Shown here: positions 20,806-22,480 of the stretch, piece by piece
Layout: each line of letters opens with the position of its first letter
Numbering within the stretch: position 1 is the stretch's first letter
IMG/VR virus record: IMGVR_UViG_3300014838_000435
Location: 1-22,480 of that record
Origin: a virus
Length of the DNA stretch: 22,480 bases
Direction: 5' to 3' (one strand)
Notes under the pieces: generated by a model
What the model was told of the DNA's origin: nothing
Databases searched by the model: none
What the model saw: the letters and a program-made list of their open reading frames with translations, nothing else
Translations under genes and position numbers: made by a program

Positions 20806-21699
20806 ATGAGAAAATTAAAGACAGATAGAGTTTTAGTTAAGCGTGAAAATTTTTCAATTTTGAAAAGATTTGGAAATATTTCTAAATTTGGAGATTGGGA
20901 AATTATTGATTATGCAGGGCATGAAAATAATAAGACCGATTATTGGACATGTAAATGTGCTAAAGATGGAACAATTCGTTTAGTTAATGCCTTTCATTTG
21001 CTAGATGGCTCCTCGAAAAATTGTGGATGTGCCTCAATAAATAGATTAGGGGATTTGACCAGAACTCATGGCATGTCTCATACCAGATTAAATGGTATTT
21101 GGCAACATATGATGCAGCGTTGCCTTAATCCTAATAATTCAAGATATGAAGATTATGGAGGTTCTGATATAACTGTATGTCCTGAGTGGCAAACATTTGA
21201 AGGATTCTACAAAGATGTTGGTGAATCATATAATAAACATGTAATTGAATTTGGTGTAAAAGAGACAACTTTAGATAGATTTCCTAATCAGACAGGTAAC
21301 TATGAACCTGGAAATGTTAGATGGGCAACCTATAGAGAGCAAGCTCAAAATACAAAAAGTTCTGTAACCTCTGAAAATTATAAACAACATGAGTATTATA
21401 GACATAAATTTGAAGCAGATTTGTATCAAGCTATCATAAAAAATAAAACTACTCCTTTTTTTCTTCATTATGTTGGGTTAACTTCTGACGAGTTTAAAAA
21501 GTATATTGAGTCTTTATGGCTTCCAGATATGAATTGGGGTAATCGTGGAAGATGTAATAAGAAGAAAAAAGTATGGCAAATAGATCATTGTAAAGCAAAG
21601 CATCATTTTGATTTAAGTAAAGAAAAAGATCGTTTAGAATGCTTTAATTATAAGAACTTGCAGCCACTCTGGTGGCAAGATAACAATTATAAAAGATAA
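20806..21699 (+). CDS. HNH-type homing endonuclease, paralogue of the 2919 gene
   Basis: The 297-residue product has the same order of parts as the 2919 protein. First is a Cys element (WTCKCAKDG, NCGCAS). Next come GMSHTRLNGIWQHMMQRCLN, YGGSDITVCPEWQTFEGFYK and LDRFPNQTGNYEPGNVRWAT. The C-terminal HNH-like unit has WQIDHCKAKHHFDLS and CFNYKNLQPLW ending in Asn-Tyr-Lys. The first module differs in part: GGSDI replaces GGRGI, and the Cys of GNCRW is Val, so ligand geometry may differ. It has its own sigma-70 promoter. It sits between tube and chaperone genes, which are normally adjacent, so it is an insertion. Homing activity is inferred from the family. Confidence 0.85.
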   Translation: MRKLKTDRVLVKRENFSILKRFGNISKFGDWEIIDYAGHENNKTDYWTCKCAKDGTIRLVNAFHLLDGSSKNCGCASINRLGDLTRTHGMSHTRLNGIWQHMMQRCLNPNNSRYEDYGGSDITVCPEWQTFEGFYKDVGESYNKHVIEFGVKETTLDRFPNQTGNYEPGNVRWATYREQAQNTKSSVTSENYKQHEYYRHKFEADLYQAIIKNKTTPFFLHYVGLTSDEFKKYIESLWLPDMNWGNRGRCNKKKKVWQIDHCKAKHHFDLSKEKDRLECFNYKNLQPLWWQDNNYKR

Positions 21700-21716
21700 G
21701 TATAAGGAGTCTCATC

Positions 21717-22070
21717 ATGGATTTGACAAATTTCGCCTCGCTGAATCGAGTTGAAAAAGAGTTTGAAGTAGTAAATGGTTTGAAAATTAAGATGCATACC
21801 TTAAGTGTGCTTCAGCAACAGGCAGCTCTTTCCCAATTACCTACTTCCCCATTGGGTCAAGATCCAGCCCTTCGTGCAGTTGTTCTTCAACAGGCATTAT
21901 TGATCTATGCATTAGATTCTGTTAATGGTGAGAAAATTAGCCTCGAAGATGCTACTAAGTTCATTCAAAATCTTCAGGCCCCTATTTTCAACGAGATTTA
22001 TAATTGTTATGATGCTATGGCACAAGAACAAGATACAACCTTAACTGAACTAAAAAAAAAGAAAATTTAA
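21717..22070 (+). CDS. Tail assembly chaperone, short form
   Basis: The 117-residue product begins MDLTNFASLNRVEKEFEVVN and is then mostly helical (LSVLQQQAALSQLPTSP, LRAVVLQQALLIYALDS, ATKFIQNLQAPIFNEIYN). It lies after the tube gene and before the expected tape measure gene, where the lambda G-type chaperone lies in tailed phages. It ends with a lysine run read from the A-rich slippery stretch at 22052-22060 and a TAA. A strong AAGGAG at 21704-21709 precedes the ATG. In the family this short form is made in excess and coats the tape measure during tail assembly together with the frameshifted long form. Confidence 0.8.
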   Translation: MDLTNFASLNRVEKEFEVVNGLKIKMHTLSVLQQQAALSQLPTSPLGQDPALRAVVLQQALLIYALDSVNGEKISLEDATKFIQNLQAPIFNEIYNCYDAMAQEQDTTLTELKKKKI

Positions 22071-22414
22071 TCTTCCGTGATCTTTGGATAGTTGCAAAAT
22101 CCCTCCATGTATCCCCCTTCTCCCAAGAAATTTCTAACCTATCACCTGCACAGTATACATGGATTTTGACCAATCATTTTAAGGATCAAGAGGAAGATTT
22201 TGAGTCTACAAAATTGCTTTGTCGTTTCTTAAATCCACAAGCTGCTGAAACAATATTTGACGGTAAGAAAGTTGAAAAGACTGAGAGTACCAAAGACACG
22301 ATGTTTGAAAATATGGCTCGTGATCTTAAGGGTAAATATACTCCAGAAGAACTGGCCGCTATGATGCATGATCCGAAGCATTATGAGGGTCTTGATAGGA
22401 TTGAGAAAGCCTAA
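21717..22414 (+). CDS. Tail assembly chaperone, -1 frameshift long form
   Basis: A -1 slip at A AAA AAG (22055-22061) joins 115 residues of the short form to a second frame running from 22061 to the stop at 22412-22414. This gives about 232 residues. The second part reads ENLIFRDLWIVAKSLHVSPF, then TNHFKDQEEDFE, LLCRFLNPQAAETIF and GKYTPEELAAMMHD. It has no start codon with a ribosome site. The only candidate is a TTG at 22166 with no Shine-Dalgarno site, which would drop the conserved-looking FRDLWIVAK segment. This is the G/GT arrangement of tail chaperones. I see no strong stimulating hairpin after the slip site by eye. Confidence 0.8.
22055..22061 (+). other. Programmed -1 frameshift slippery heptamer
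   Basis: In the zero frame the heptamer is A AAA AAG, the very efficient -1 site known from dnaX. It lies within a run of nine A residues, three codons before the zero-frame stop at 22068-22070. The -1 frame is open from 22049. Confidence 0.85.
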
Positions 22415-22439
22415 CATTCCTTAACATTCAAAATAGCCC

Positions 22440-22468
22440 TTGACAATGTTATCTTCTCCTGTTATACT
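22440..22468 (+). promoter_or_regulatory. Near-consensus extended -10 sigma-70 promoter at the right edge
   Basis: TTGACA (22440-22445, perfect), a 17-base spacer and TATACT (22463-22468) preceded by TGT form the strongest promoter in the window, 26 bases after the chaperone stop. An ATG at 22474 lies too close to be the start of a gene with a ribosome site, so the gene it serves should begin beyond the window. Confidence 0.75.
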
Positions 22469-22480
22469 GTAGTATGGAAA

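Noticed and set aside
22166-22414. Separate gene starting at TTG 22166
   Set aside because: No Shine-Dalgarno site, and it would drop the credible FRDLWIVAK segment. The -1 frameshift from the slippery site explains the frame better.
1-22480. Stop-codon reassignment
   Set aside because: TAA, TAG and TGA all end plausible genes here (for example TGA at 5971, TAG at 12022), so the standard code applies.
1-22480. tRNA genes or CRISPR arrays
   Set aside because: No cloverleaf-like stretch or spaced direct repeats were seen. Repeats found are within fibre coding sequence or are the two leader copies.

Overview
The window is an AT-rich, densely packed late region of a tailed bacteriophage. Every gene reads on the + strand, neighbours often overlap or sit a few bases apart, and most starts have purine-rich Shine-Dalgarno sites. 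A tail sheath gene followed by a tail tube gene marks a contractile tail (myovirus type). The host cannot be named. The four near-consensus sigma-70 promoters and the ordinary use of TAA, TAG and TGA stops only indicate a normal bacterial host with the standard code.

Layout. Bases 1-2902 hold small and medium virion-type proteins, a permuted NlpC/P60-like enzyme and a 53-residue zinc ribbon. Bases 2919-5796 hold two unrelated homing-endonuclease-like genes (an HNH chimera and a Vsr-type nuclease) on either side of a fibronectin-III virion protein. Bases 5774-7812 are a cassette of small genes: a Cys/His protein, an orphan Xre/MbcA/ParS-type domain, a holin-like membrane protein, a membrane-anchored beta-rich protein and two unknowns. 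Bases 7815-15839 are the fibre and adhesin region: fibronectin-III, collar or fibre repeats, and two LamG-like lectin proteins. It is interrupted by a coiled-coil gene with its own promoter and terminator. Bases 15853-22414 are the conserved tail module: neck protein, tail-terminator-like protein, sheath, tube, a second HNH chimera, and the tail assembly chaperone pair joined by a -1 frameshift. The tape measure gene would be expected next.

Three points stand out. First, the tail sheath protein carries an ice-binding-type (DUF3494) domain of about 190 residues, placed inside another accessory domain. Second, a repeat module of about 64 residues is lodged inside recognisable domains of three different virion proteins, and the window also contains one uninterrupted copy of an interrupted host domain. 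Third, four extended -10 sigma-70 promoters occur in the window. Three of them precede cargo genes (two nucleases and the coiled-coil gene) and the fourth sits at the right edge. The core structural genes lack such promoters. Two of them instead follow a duplicated leader at 6167 and 17793 that lacks a -35 box, which may be a phage late-promoter or leader element.
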